DNA from: Henckelia pumila
Lineage: Eukaryota > Streptophyta > Magnoliopsida > Lamiales > Gesneriaceae
Assembly (NCBI RefSeq): GCF_033568475.1
Contig: NC_133122.1
Span: 165,442,130 to 165,506,129, forward strand
Direction of reading: 5' to 3'
DNA length: 64,000 bases
The translations under genes and the position numbers were made by a program. This document shows positions 10,661 to 22,169 of the stretch, piece after piece. Position 1 is the first letter of the stretch. Every line of letters starts with the position of its first letter. Below the pieces are notes generated by a model. It did not search any database. It worked only from the letters and a program-made list of their open reading frames with translations, and had not been told where the DNA came from.

Positions 10661-13362
10661 CTATTGTCTTTGCTTTGGGACATCGCGCTTTTGTCGTTCA
10701 ATGTCAACTGATTTTCTGGATACTTCCCCCATTTTGACATCACCATGGTTGAGATGAGAGATAATCTCTTCAAGCTTTGCAAAAATGGTGGCTTGGAAGG
10801 AGTCAATACGTGAGTCAATATGAGCAGTCAAGTCAGCTTGAAGGATTGAGATCTTTGCGGTGGTGTGCTCATTTGTGCGACTAAAAGTTTGTGACACCTG
10901 TTCTGCAACAGTATCCATGCGCAAATATTTTGTTCCTTGTATTTTCTCAATTCAGTGGCGCATCTGCCGATCTCAGAAGATAAGCTATTAAGGCGAGACA
11001 TGGTGGCAGATCTATAGTTCGCAATACCAGCATCTTGTCCTTGAATGCGATTGCTAAGGCTCTGCGTCGTAGAGCGAAGATCTTCTATAATGCGTTTCAG
11101 AGAATAAGTCAAAGATTCTTGTTCAACAATAGATGCTGAGGCAAGTTAGTCAATGTTAGCTTCTGAGGCATCAATTGTAAGTGCTTGAGCGTCTGCAGGA
11201 GTTGTAACAGGGGAGGAGATGATGTTTTCATCAGGTATGATGGTGCTTTCCAAGGAGGAGGGTGCAATTACCCTGATCTCCTGATCAACATGACTGACTG
11301 GACTAGTAGGGTGAGTATCTTCAATAGTCGTTTTTGGAGAAGAATCAGCAGAGTGCATTTCATAAGGTGAGGATGTAAGCTGAACTTCATCCCAATCGGA
11401 TAAAGAGTTCAAAACTTCCGAGACGGAGGTAAGTGGAATCTCAGGGAGAGAATCATTTACAATAGTTGTGATCGGTGAGATCGGTCGTGTTTCGGAATCA
11501 GTAGGATGACATGATGTCGTTGGTTCCTCAGAGGTAGAGACAAATGATGAGTACGCCAAAGAGGATTCATCTTGAGCTGCAATGAATTCTTGTTCCTCTG
11601 AATTGAAGATGAAGTCAGGTGGTTCTGAGTTATCATGAGAGTCCAGAATTGGAATCATTGCTGTGACTTTTGAACAATACATTTGAAGGTATTCGGCAGT
11701 CGGTTGAGGAATGTAGTACTTCAGACGATATTCTCATAAGAATGTATCGGTAACATCAACTGATTGTTTGAGATGCAAAATGACTTCACTGTCGTCTTTG
11801 GCAGTTTTGCTCATTGGTTGAAAATTCTATTCTCTTTGGGAGAGAGTGTAGCGAGCAAGACTACCACGTAGTTGGACATCTACCAACTTATGTCTGCTAA
11901 TGGCGGTCTTAAGATGTGAGGTAGCTGTGAGAATGAACATTTTATCCTCTAGTTTGGAGAGGTATTCTAGCTTGTCCTCGTTCAAAATCTGAGTGTATGA
12001 AACGTTGAGACGATAGTTGACCCACTCATCAAATTCTCTAAGTCTAAAGCGAACTTCTTTGAGCATGCCAGAGATGATGAGTAGTACTTCCATTTTGGAT
12101 ACAGATTGAGCTTTTGGAGGAGGTACAAAAATGTCTTTGCCTTTTCCTTGAATATCGGTCATGGTGTTGTTGCCGATAACTGAAACTGATGGCTCTATGA
12201 GAGTGATTCCTTTGGATAGAGGATCTTGGGATCTGATGATGGGGTCAGTGGAGGAGGGTGCTGCATCAATTGACGGAGAGGAGACTGCAACCGAGATTGG
12301 TGCGACTGCAATAGTGGTGCTTTTAGTTGGATTGGATATCAGCTGAGAAGTCGAGACTGTCTGAGCAACTAGATTCATAGAGGCTGAGACTCCTATGGTT
12401 GTCTCTGTGAATTGAGAGGTCGGTGTGTGAACCGTTGACATAAATTTTATCCTTTTGGGTTTCGATTGAGATGGCTTGATTGCTGTTTTCTACCTTGGAG
12501 AAGGATATGAACTTCCAAACACCTAAACCAATGGAGCATTGTCACTGACATCGTCAACTGCATCCGATTCAATGATCACAGTGCATCTGCAGGTTCAAGT
12601 ACGCTTCTGTGGAAGAGCTGTAGTCCCCATAGTAGATTGCTGTTGTTCTGCGCCAATTTCTTTCTTGATAGTTCGCAACTGATCAGCTGTTACTTGATTC
12701 CTTTGTAAGAACAGGGGAATGGTAAACGCGTTGAGCCATTTTGAGACATGCAATGTCTCAAATTTAGAAGAGTCAACATCCAAGGCCGTAAGAATGTGGC
12801 ATATCTAAAGTGCGAAGCCTTCAGATTGTCCCTTCCCTCAAATCATTTCACAAAGAGTGGAATAGAGAATAGAATACCAGTTGAAGTTCAACTGAGATGC
12901 AATGGAGGCCATATATTGAAACTTCTCGAGAGTGATCTTGTCATAAGATCCTGCTTTGACCAAAAGTGTTTTTGCAACGATGTTGGCTAAGAGTCGATAA
13001 GCTGGCTTCAAGCTTTGTTTGAGGCCGTTGACTTTTATAGGTGTTCCATCCAACGTGAATTCAGCTGTCCAGTGAGCTGCATTTCCATCTGGTAAGTGTG
13101 CGCATTTCATCAAACCACTGGTGGGCAATGCAAACGTTTCACCGAATAAGTGTTGATTGAATTCCACACGTCGTCCCTTGATCACACAAGTGATGATGTC
13201 ATGATGGAGTTCTGCAGAGTCAAAGAATTCTTTGACTAGAACGTAATCAACAGTAGAGCATGAACTAAGAAATTTTCGGAGTCCTGATGCTTCAAGCATA
13301 CGAAATATCGCAGAGATTTCAGTGTTGTTAACGGAGTACACTTCATCAAATTTGATGGTCAA
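10661..13362 (-). pseudogene. Sense accessory ORF of the Sire element (plant transposon protein-like N-terminus, coiled-coil C-terminus)
   Basis: Lies downstream of pol on the element strand, where sireviruses carry an env-like or extra ORF. Pieces in several frames: 13362-12838 (about 174 residues, with FDEVYSVNNTEI, LPTSGLMKC and VAKTLLVKAGSYD segments), 12783-12595, 12441-11827, 11682-11146, then 11112-10828 and 10924-10661. The first part resembles a plant transposon-associated domain I recall from expanded Gesneriaceae proteins. The middle is Ser/Thr/Pro/Glu-rich and probably disordered. The end has heptad-like coiled coil (RTTQ..SLSNRIQ, SRLNSLSSEI). No transmembrane segment is evident, so a true envelope role is unlikely. 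The first segment has no in-frame ATG at its start, and frame changes show decay. Function unknown. Confidence 0.65.
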
Positions 13363-13883
13363 GCATGTTTTATGGATAGAAATCGTGAAATCAAGATATA
13401 CGATTAGGATTTTTGAAAGAGATAAGCAATGAAAAAGGATTGATGTTTGGGATTTTGCAAAAATATAAATATGTTGGCGTTAGGTGCGCATGTTGCCGCG
13501 ATATGGTATACATATATTTGAAATTTAAAAAATTGAATTTTAAAATACAGAGTGGAAAGAGCGCGCAAAAGTACGGATGAGTAATAAAATAAAAAGTATA
13601 TATCAAAATATAAATAAAGGCGGTTGGCACGATATCCAATGTCTGTATACAACTCATGTCAGACATCAGGAGTTGTCGTTTCGGATATGCCGTCAGGTCC
13701 TTTAATCATGATTTGCAACTTTTGAGTGTATCAGTAGATAAGGGACAGGTGAGGTGTATGTCTGCCGACCCTTCACATTCCTTGTTACTCCTATATATAC
13801 GAGATTATCAAATCAGTAAGGCATCAATTGTTCACAAAGAAAGAACTCATACATCTAAAAAGGATAAGAGATCAGAGATCAAG
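13363..13883. promoter_or_regulatory. Divergent promoter-like gap between accessory ORFs
   Basis: The 521 bp between the sense accessory ORF (minus strand) and the first antisense ORF (plus strand). A plus-strand TATA-like CTATATATAC lies at 13791-13800, about 85 bp before ATG 13884. On the minus strand a TATTTATATTTTTGC stretch (about 13457-13472) precedes the other ORF by about 100 bp. No long ORF with a known domain lies inside. Confidence 0.45.
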
Positions 13884-14311
13884 ATGCCAGGTCCTGGAGG
13901 AGATTTGGCTACTGAGTTTGATGCTGCGTTAACTCGAGCTCAAAGGCAAGAGTATGAATATGTATTGTTAGAGCGAGTCATAGCAAGTGGGAAGAAGTAG
14001 AAGAGTTGCATCTTCATTTGTCTGTTGTTCATCCACCGAGTTCTTTGGATGCATCTAGGGACTATGCTGTCCAGTTTTTGCGTTATGAGGAGATGCTGGG
14101 GTCCAATAGTCAGGATAAGATCTTCAGTTTTGAGGGGGTGTATCTGATCTTGCTCTATAAGGAGCTCGAATAGCTGGAGCTTATCCGGTCGGAGGATATC
14201 GGCTTTGTTCATTCTCCTACCAGAGAGCTTACGCTCTTCATGTTTTCATGGAAGTTTGCAGTGGAGCAGGAGATAGTGAAGGCAGCACTAGCCTTTGAGG
14301 CTCTAATGTAA
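13884..14311 (+). pseudogene. Antisense accessory ORF 1 of the Sire element
   Basis: Runs opposite to the element's gag-pol. Begins ATGCCAGGTCCTGGAGG and encodes 38 residues (MPGPGGDLATEFD...) to a stop at 13998-14000. A one-base frame change there opens a segment beginning EELHLHLSVVHPPSS. One more stop (TAG near 14173, in ELE-stop-LELIRSED) precedes the end ...AFEALM at 14311. The ancestral product would be about 142 residues, soluble, with charged helical stretches and no motif I recognise. A TATA-like box and a purine-rich leader upstream suggest it had its own transcription. Antisense extra ORFs are known in some plant LTR elements; whether this one matches any described family is unknown. 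Confidence 0.5.
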
Positions 14312-14773
14312 CTGTTAAATTCCTGCAAAACTTATGTTAGTTCCTTTTGTAATGAGCTTGAAATAACTATGAAATTGCTATATCTGCTGACCCAGTGCAA
14401 TAATCTTAACTAAAGTAAAGATATAAGTAATATAAAATTTCATTGTCACACCTTTTCACATATCAGCGAGTTGAGAATTAAAGTGATGTGACTAAAAAGG
14501 CGTATATTCATGAATATAGGTTTCAGTAATATAATGAACAGAAATATACTGCGCAAAAGGTATCTGTTTCAAGATTTTATTAACTGCATGGTGCACCAAT
14601 ATCGATAAAGTAGGTCTATCAGAAGTCTGTACGAATATCTTTTGAAGATATAAATGATGATTTGGTGTAGTTGACTGTTGACCTACTAGACCCTTAGTCT
14701 TTTGCTTTTCTTGTCTACAAATATGTTACCATGCAATCAGTTCAATCACAATATCACAAATTCAAATATCAAC
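14312..14773. other. Non-coding spacer between antisense ORFs
   Basis: AT-rich, no supported ORF. A weak TATA-like TCTACAAATA at 14714-14723 lies 50 bp before the next ATG. It could equally carry the 3' end of the upstream ORF's transcript. Confidence 0.4.
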
Positions 14774-15151
14774 ATGGATGAGTTAGAGATTGAGATAAGG
14801 AAAACCCGATATAGAAGCAGATTGATAGCAAGGGGTATGCGTATATGGTTTCTCTTAGAGACCGGTCGTCGCAACCTTCCTTCAGGTTTAGCTCTCATGG
14901 AGCCACGTTATGCTGAGGGGATATTACTATGCAAACTATTTTTGCGAACTCAGAGCACTCGTTATGTGCTAAATCCTGCTGCAGTTCACCTCTTGATGCT
15001 CTTGGCTGAGAGGGATGAGATGCAGAACATCTGTTTCGAGGATGATGTCTGCAATGGTCAAGGCGCACTTACTCTGTGGATGATTGAGTGGAGCCATGAA
15101 ATGAGAGTCAGGATATCTGCAGCTCGCTTGGCATATCAACATGCTCAGTAG
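14774..15151 (+). CDS. Antisense accessory ORF 2 of the Sire element (125 aa, unknown)
   Basis: Unbroken 125-residue ORF opposite to pol. I place the start at ATG 14774 (AACATGGATG), in a better context than the ATG 24 codons upstream, which lies nearer the TATA-like site. The product starts MDELEIEIRKTRYRSR, is Arg/Leu-rich and predicted helical (RLIARGMRIWFLLETGRRNL, VHLLMLLAERDE, WMIEWSHEMRVRISAARLA). No signal peptide, cysteine pattern or known motif. It lies 3' of antisense ORF 1 in the same orientation, so the two may form a captured gene cassette. That it remains open while all of gag-pol is broken could be chance for so short a frame. Confidence 0.5.
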   Translation: MDELEIEIRKTRYRSRLIARGMRIWFLLETGRRNLPSGLALMEPRYAEGILLCKLFLRTQSTRYVLNPAAVHLLMLLAERDEMQNICFEDDVCNGQGALTLWMIEWSHEMRVRISAARLAYQHAQ

Positions 15152-15238
15152 ATTTAGTAGGGAATTTTTTTGTAAAAGAAAAGCGTATGCTTATTTTAAT
15201 GAAATTTTATGCAATGATATGCAATATTCCCCCTGAAA

Positions 15239-18200
15239 TCATGCTTTTCTTAGCTTATCTATCAAACCAAGTATATTACGAAAGTAAGAAAACTTAGCGT
15301 CCGGTAGCGGTTTAGTGAATATATCTGCTGCTTGCTGATCTGTGGAGATGTAGATCATCTGAATCTCATTCTTTAGCACATGTTCTCTTATGAAATGATG
15401 TCGTACGTCAATGTTCTTTGTTCTCGAATGCATCACGGGATTCTGAGTAATTTCAATTGCACTAGTGTTGTCGCAAAAGATGGGAGCTTCGCTTGACTGT
15501 ATTCCATAGTCTCGAAACTTTTGTTGTATCCATAGTATTTGTGCACATCAACTTCCAGCTGCCAAGTATTATGCTTTGGCAGTAGAGGTGGAAATTGATG
15601 TTTGCTTCTTGCTAAACCATGAAATAATTCTATCTCCCAGAAACTGACAAGACCCGTTGGTTCTTTTTCTATCAATCTTGCATCCTGCAAAATCTGCATC
15701 TGAATATCCAACAATATTAAATTCTGAGTCTTTGGAGTACCAAAGACCCATGTTTTTAGTACCCTTAAGATATTTAATAATCCGTTTAGCAGCAATATAA
15801 TGAGATTGTTTGGGTGCTGCTTGAAATCTTGCACATAGACATAATGCAAACATAATATCAGGTCTGATAGCAGTTAAGTAAAGTAATGAACCGATAAATC
15901 CTTGATACATTGTTACCTTTATCAGTGCTCCTGCGTCGTCTTTATCAAGCTTTATGGAAGCACTCATAGGAGTAGATATGACAGAACAATTTTCCATGCC
16001 AAACTTTTTGATAAGTTCCTTGGTATACTTAGCCTGATTTATGAAAATGTCATTTTCAAGCTGTTTCACTTGCAGTCCAAGAAAGAAGTTTAATTCACCC
16101 ATCATGCTCATTTCAAATTGTTCCTGCATCAACTTATAAAATTTTTTGCATAAACGAGGATTAGTTGATCCAAATATAATATCGTCTACATAAATTTGAA
16201 CAAGTAAAATGTGATCTACCTTGATGAATTTGAAAAGGGTTTTATCGACTGTTCCTATAACAAAGTTATGATCTAATTAAAACTGTGATAGGGTGTCATA
16301 CCACGCTCTTGGCGCTTGTTTTAAACCATAGAGAGCTTTATCATGTTTAAAAACGTAATCGGGAGTAGGGGGTTGATAAAACCTGGTGGTTGTTCAACAT
16401 ACACCTCTTCTTGAAGTAGACCATTTAGGAACGCTGATTTTATATCCATTTGATAGACTTTGAAGTTCTTGTAAGCAGCATATGCAAGGAATATTCTGAT
16501 AGATTCAAGTCTTGCTACGAGAGCAAATGATTCATCTAAGTCAATGTCTTCCTCTTGTCTAAATCCTTGAGAAAAAAATTTGTCTTTGTTCCTTATCATT
16601 GTCCCATCCTCATTCAATTTATTGCGGAACACCCATCTGGTGCCTATGATATTTTGATTCTTTGGGCGAGAGACTAGATTCCTGAATTTGTTTCTAGTGA
16701 ACTGATTTAGTTCCTCCTGCATTGCTTCAATCCAGCTAGCATCTTTTAATGTTTCATCAACTTGTTTGGGTTTTAGCTGTGATATAAATGTTGCATGCAA
16801 TAGTTTGTTGATCATTTGATTTCTAGTACGTAGAGGGGCGATAGGATTACCTATGACCAGCCCAGGTGGATGATTTTGCTCCACCAGAGACTTGGTCCAA
16901 GAGGATTTGTGTCCTGGTTTCTTAGAGTGTTATTATTTGTTATGACTGTGTTGTCAGGTGTGACAATTTCCTCTTCAACCCTCGGCTCCTCGTGATCTTG
17001 ACTGATATGTTCCTCATTTGGTTGAACAGTCTGAGGCTCTAGTTCAATTCTCCTGATGGGAGGTTCATCACTATAACTATCATCGTTTAGAACAGTTGAT
17101 TCTAGTCTGTTTGCTAGATCTTTGATATCTGTTTGAGATTTATCTGCGCATACAGTATCTTTGTCAAAAATAACATGAATAGTTTCCTCTACTATCACTT
17201 TTTGTTAAATACTCTATAAGCTCGACTGACTGAGGAATATCCAATGAATATTCCTTCTTCTACATTTGCATCAAAGGTTGTTAAACAATGTTTACCATTG
17301 TCATGGATAAAACACTTGCATCCAAAAAATTTAAAGTATGAAACATCAGGTTTTGTGCCATTTCAGATCTCATATGGTGTCTAGTTGTGTCTCTTGTTAA
17401 TCATAGATCTGTTTTGAGTATAACATGTTGTGTTAATTGCTTCTGCCCAAAGTATTTGAGAGACGTTAGAGTCAACAATCATAGTTCTAGCTGCTTCTTT
17501 AAGAGTACAATTTCTTCTCTCAGCAACACCATTTTGCTGTGGGGTCCAAGCAGCAGACCACTCATGCTTGATTCCCTTGTCATCAAGATAGGATTCAAGG
17601 GTTTTGTTTAAAAATTCGGTGCCTCTATCGCTCCTGATCCGATCTATCCCAGTACGTTTCTCATTTTGCAAACGTTTTAAAATTTTTATCAAGTGAGTAG
17701 TTGTTTGATCTTTGGAAGATAAAAAGATTACCCAGGTAAAACAAGAGTAATCATTCCCCCTAAGCTCCTGACCAGTATAGGACCAAACAGATCCATGTGC
17801 AACAGGTCTAAGCATTTAGAAAAAGATATACACCCTTTTGTTTTAAAAGTAGCTCTCACATATTTGCCCTGCTGACAAGCCAAAAAAACTCTATTCTTTT
17901 TAAAATCTCCTTTGGGTAGGCCAAGAACCAAATCATGTTTGCTCAGATGTTTAGTGGACATAAAATTCAAATGATTTAGCCATTTATGCCATAACTAATG
18001 CTTTTCACTTTGAGCAACAAAACAAGTAGGAACTGATGGTTGTTCACATTGCCAATTTAGCCTATATGTGTTTTGTTCTCTTAGTCAAGTTAACATGATT
18101 TCACCATTACTAGATTTGATTGTGCATGAGTGCTTGTGAAATTCAACAGTGTGACCATTATCACATAACTGACTGATGCTGATCAGGTTATAGCATAGAT

Positions 18201-18802
18201 TATCAACAAGCAATACTTCATTAATAATGATATTACCATGGGTAATCTTACCCTTACCCACGATCTTACCCTTTGAATTATCTTCAAAAATTATTTTAGG
18301 TCATTTGTAATGGATGATTTCGGATAATAGCTCTTTGTTTCCAATCATGTGCCTGGAGCATCCACTACCAAGATACCAAGTCATCTTTTTTATTGGTTTG
18401 TTCTTCTCGACTGAAAGTACCTACAAAAAAAATATGACTATGTTATCCTTATCTATTTGGGTCCGAACTGGATTAGTTCTTTCGGGACCCACATCTAAAT
18501 TACCGTTGCGGTTTTACTCATATGTGCATCTACAAAGTGAGTAGGTCAAGGTGCGTGATATGTGTTTGTGTGTGGTCTAGATTTTACTGTGTGCTGTTTG
18601 AACTTCTGATCTTTGTTGTTGTCCAGTCTGTATCGTTTTTTAACAGGCCTGCAATTGAAGTACCGGTTCTGTGTCACCTGATGATTCATGTACTTGGATT
18701 GACTAGGTTCAAAACTTGACTGCTTAAACTTAGATTGGTTTTCCTTTCTTTGTTCATTTAGTCTAGATTCGCCCCGTGTCTCTCCTTTCCTTGGATTCTG
18801 AG
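15239..18802 (-). pseudogene. Pol of the Sire element: protease, integrase, RT, RNase H, broken
   Basis: Read from 18802 downwards. Protease near 18380: the segment reads WYLGSGCSRHM, where copia proteases have D-S-G, so the catalytic aspartate is a glycine. Integrase follows: LWHKWLNHLNFM then an ACQQGK site in which the first cysteine of the CxxC is lost (about 17880), MDLFGP (D, about 17790), IRSDRGTEFLN (D, about 17635) and NGVAERRN (E, about 17515). [12 protein letters not shown] (16640), [13 protein letters not shown] (16440) and an intact YVDDII box near 16180. RNase H remnants run to 15239 (STDQQAADIFTKPLP). Many frame changes. The upstream part of the polyprotein (gag) lies across the nested insertions at 30276-31972. 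Confidence 0.9.
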
Positions 18803-18807
18803 GTTCT
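18803..18807. other. Target-site duplication of the young copia, left copy
   Basis: GTTCT before the 5' LTR; identical GTTCT at 28450-28454 after the 3' LTR. Confidence 0.92.
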
Positions 18808-20672
18808 TGTAAGAGTGGGTGCCCAGTGAGCCAACTGTGTGGCTATGGGCTTTGATGACTCTTTGTATAAACAATCTTTTGTTTAATATTATTTACACTT
18901 TTATTAATGGCAATGACTTTATATTACTTCATATTGTTATATTGTGGTATACTATTGTTGTTTTGATAAAGACCTTGAATATACTATAGTGTATGTAAGA
19001 TGTGGTAGAACATGGGGATGTCTATCATGAAATACATCTTATAGTCACTGTATATTCTAAAACCGTTCCTAGTCGATTGAGCCGTCCGATAATAAGGATA
19101 AGGATCGCTCGAGTTTGAGACTAGCATTTGCGATGCAGAGTACCACGTTTCATTGGTAGGGAACATGGAGATGTTCGAAGCATGCAAATGGATATTCATA
19201 GGATGAATAATCGAACTACCCTATCCGGACTTTCCAAGTGGTTATCACTTATCGAGTGGATAAAGTCCGCGGTTTTGGTTGTACACCATTAGTCCTTACG
19301 ACTTGAAACATCATGGAGACTCTATATGCTAGTGCTGTGCTTTGACTCGTTTACCGACTCTATGGGGGTCATCAGGTGTCGATATTGGGTACAGTTACGA
19401 CACATATAGGAGTCAATGCATTGTTGTCAAGGATTCACCACATACTTGCGAGTGTGGATATCCTATGCGATCTGAGGAGATATTAGTGTGACAAATCTCT
19501 GGCCAGAGTACTTGATGTGATTTAAGAAATGGTTTCTTAGTAGCACATGCGATGTCACTAATTTGATCTTCAAGATGTATTGCATAGTTATCGAATCTTG
19601 AGCGACTCTCGATATACCAATGGTTGTTGATTCGATCGGGATATATGGATGAAGGGACCGTACTGTACGCTAACCAAAATCTACTGGTTCTTGTAGGCAC
19701 TATCAGTGATACCTAGGGAATCATGGGGCGATGTTGCTAGGCGCTTTACCTTGATTCGTTGGGCAAGTCGGAAAGTGTTGTTCCGAGTCACAAGGAGTTG
19801 TGAGCCCACGGCTAGCTGTATCCCTGAACCATTGAGGGTCACACAGTGTAATGGAGTTTTAATCCCCGTTGAGATAGTTAAATTTAAAGAGTTAAATTTA
19901 ATGAACTAAGGAGTTGGACTTCTTAAATAAGAGTAAGGGAGTAGGATTTCCTAAAATGACATAGGGATGGACATTTTTGGAAACCACTGAATTCGGATTC
20001 AAGAAAATTTATTTTGACTTTAAAATGTGCAGAAATGGTTTCTGTGCACATTGGTGAAATCGGTTCATCAATTGGAGTCACGATGAATTTTATATTAATT
20101 TCTGAACATGCGGGCTTTGCTTATCGGGCCCTAGCTTATGACTAATGGGCCCTAAGGTGTTAGTGGCCTGCATTATAAATAAGTTATTGCAGTACAGAAA
20201 TTAAAAACAACAGCTCATAATTTTTGAGACAGAAAATCGAAACCCTCCTCTCTCTCAAAAGTTTTCGGCCGTCCCCTCCCTGTTCTCTGCCCGAGAAATT
20301 TCGGTCTGTGATTTTGAATCGCAGTCAGGAATAACGAATCAGATTCGTTTAATCTCTTTGCAGAAAAACTTCTGATAGATTTTCTAGTGCAATCTATCAG
20401 AGGGATTTAAACCCCATTCGTGGACCTGATTGAAGGAGTTCATCAGTTCCTGGGAGATACAAGAAGCGCAGAGAAATCTGTGTGGTGTCCATTAATCTCG
20501 CTTCGAGATTGAAGGTAAAATTTAATTAATTGTTATTTGAATTTTACACACACAATAATTTAATCGTTGAATGGTTGATACCCACACCATGGAATTGTTC
20601 CATGATAAAATTTTTAAACTTCCGCTGCACCGGGTATCAATCGTGATTGATCTGAACGCCAGTTATCCTACA
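18808..20672 (+). repeat. 5' LTR of the young copia
   Basis: TGTAAGAGTGGGTGCCC...AGTTATCCTACA. Same length as the 3' copy. Small open frames inside (for example 18984-19199 minus and 19413-19700 minus) recur identically in the 3' LTR and are not genes. Confidence 0.95.
20174..20180 (+). promoter_or_regulatory. LTR TATA box of the young copia
   Basis: TATAAAT within GCATTATAAATAAGTTATTGC, about 1366 bp into the LTR; the 3' LTR has the same motif at 27951-27957. Transcription would then start near 20205, giving an R-U5 of roughly 470 nt. Confidence 0.7.
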
Positions 20673-20673
20673 G

Positions 20674-20686
20674 TGGTATCAGAGCC
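20674..20686 (+). other. Primer-binding site (tRNA-Met)
   Basis: TGGTATCAGAGCC, one base after the LTR end; a perfect match to the usual complement of plant initiator tRNA-Met. Confidence 0.92.
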
Positions 20687-20788
20687 AGGTTGCTCAGATC
20701 AAACGATTAAATTAATCGATTGTACAAAATTTTTGAATCTCGGTTTTTGGAAAACAAAATAAATATTTTTAAATAAAAAATTTTTTTT

Positions 20789-21140
20789 CCGGGGCAAAAC
20801 CCGGGCAGCGATTGGATCGCTGCCCGGTGGGGCAGCAATTGTTGCTGCCCCGGGCGGCGCACGGCGCCGCCCAAAGGGGGCGCATGGCGCCGCCCAGGAC
20901 GGCGACCGTCGCCGCCCAAGGCGGCGCACGGCGCCGCCCAGGGCAGCGCTGCGCAGGGCAGCGCCGCGCAGGGGCAGCGCTCGGCGCCGCCCAGGGCGAC
21001 GCACGGTGCCACCCAGCGGCGGCGCCAGGCGCCGCCAGGGCAGCAATTGTTGCTGCCCTAAGGGGGCAGCCGGGCTGCCCCCGGCCCGCGCCCCGGGTGC
21101 GGGCCGGCCCGGGAGTGTCCCGGGCGGCCCGCGGGAAAAA
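20789..21140 (+). repeat. Array of GC-rich trinucleotide-loop palindromes in the copia leader
   Basis: Very GC-rich block in an otherwise AT-rich leader, made of consecutive short inverted repeats. Examples: 20801-20827 (12-bp arms, TGG apex), 20829-20851 (10-bp arms, TTG apex), 20852-20872 (9-bp arms, ACG apex), 20876-20895 (imperfect, ATG apex), 20920-20938 (8-bp arms, ACG apex), 21037-21059 (10-bp arms plus A/T closure, TTG apex), 21062-21082 (9-bp arms, CGG apex), 21083-21105 (7-bp arms). As RNA this would fold into a row of stable hairpins. Open frames exist on both strands but are low-complexity Ala/Arg/Pro-rich by-products. Confidence 0.88.
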
Positions 21141-21353
21141 TTATTATTTTTATTAAAAATTAGTTTTAATATGTTAAAATTTTATTTTTGGTCCGATCAA
21201 AAATTGTTTTTGATTGGTTCACGAGATTTCGGATCGAATTGTTCGAGTCCGTAAATTTTAAAATTGATTTTGGATAAATTTGAATTTTTGGAAAATTTTA
21301 ATATTTTATCCGTAAATTGAATTTTGAAATCAATTATTTTGGTACAATTGATG

Positions 21354-21501
21354 ATAAGATATGATCTTATGATATATTGAGTAAAATATGATTTTATTTG
21401 TAAAATTGGATTTTATAGATAAAATATGATTTTATTTGATATAGAGATAAAATATGATTTTATATGTGAAATGAGATTTTATATATAAAATATGATTTTA
21501 T
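21354..21501 (+). repeat. Five AT-rich palindromes with ATG apex in the copia leader
   Basis: The palindrome ATAAAAT-ATG-ATTTTAT occurs at 21419-21435, 21447-21463 and 21485-21501, with a 6-bp-arm copy at 21382-21396. A variant at 21354-21370 (ATAAGAT-ATG-ATCTTAT) has matching changes in both arms. Confidence 0.85.
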
Positions 21502-22169
21502 CTTGTTTAAATTTGAATTGCCACTGCATGTTATCCAATAAATTAATTTTGAATTAAATGTTATTGGATAAGGATGATCGATTGCCATGACCAATTTTGT
21601 AGGTGTATGTTAGGAATTTACATTTTGTTTTTATTGTTGTTGGTTTTATTAATGGGCCTGGTTTATGGCCCGATATGAATGTCATATGTAATAAAAGTGG
21701 GCTTGGTTTATAGCCCGTTCCCACCCCTAAAAATGTATCCCCTACTTGTCATTGTTATTTATTGTAAATGCATTAGATTTAGTGGGAGATCAAGATTTGA
21801 AGACGGTGGGCCCAGCAGACAATAAAGACTGAAGAAATGTAAATTGGAAGCACATGTAATAGGATTGCATTGCATACTGCATATTACCTAGGATTGGACT
21901 AAGACCCGTGATTGGCAACCACGGGTCAATTAGAAATGGAATCGATCATCCTATATAATATTTGATATTATGATTGTATGCATGTTTAGACATAAATTGC
22001 GTGAATCCGGCAAGCATGCAATAAAATGAATATGATGAGACAAATATTTTTATAATTAAAAATCCCTCATTTTAAATATGATTTAAAATTTATATCAAGA
22101 TAAATAAAGAAAATTTAAATTTGTTTAAATGTTCCCACCTTCCATCAACGGTCAATGTATGTGATGCTA

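Noticed and set aside
10661..13362. Retroviral envelope gene
   Set aside because: Position fits env-like ORFs of sireviruses, but no signal peptide, transmembrane segment or cysteine pattern is visible; coiled coil and a transposon-protein-like domain fit better.
18984..19909. Small ORFs duplicated at 26761-27686
   Set aside because: Identical by virtue of being in the two LTRs of one element, not paralogous genes.
20699..21254. Overlapping Ala/Arg/Pro-rich ORFs on both strands
   Set aside because: They arise from the GC palindrome array, are low complexity and mirror each other on opposite strands; the array is better read as RNA/DNA structure.
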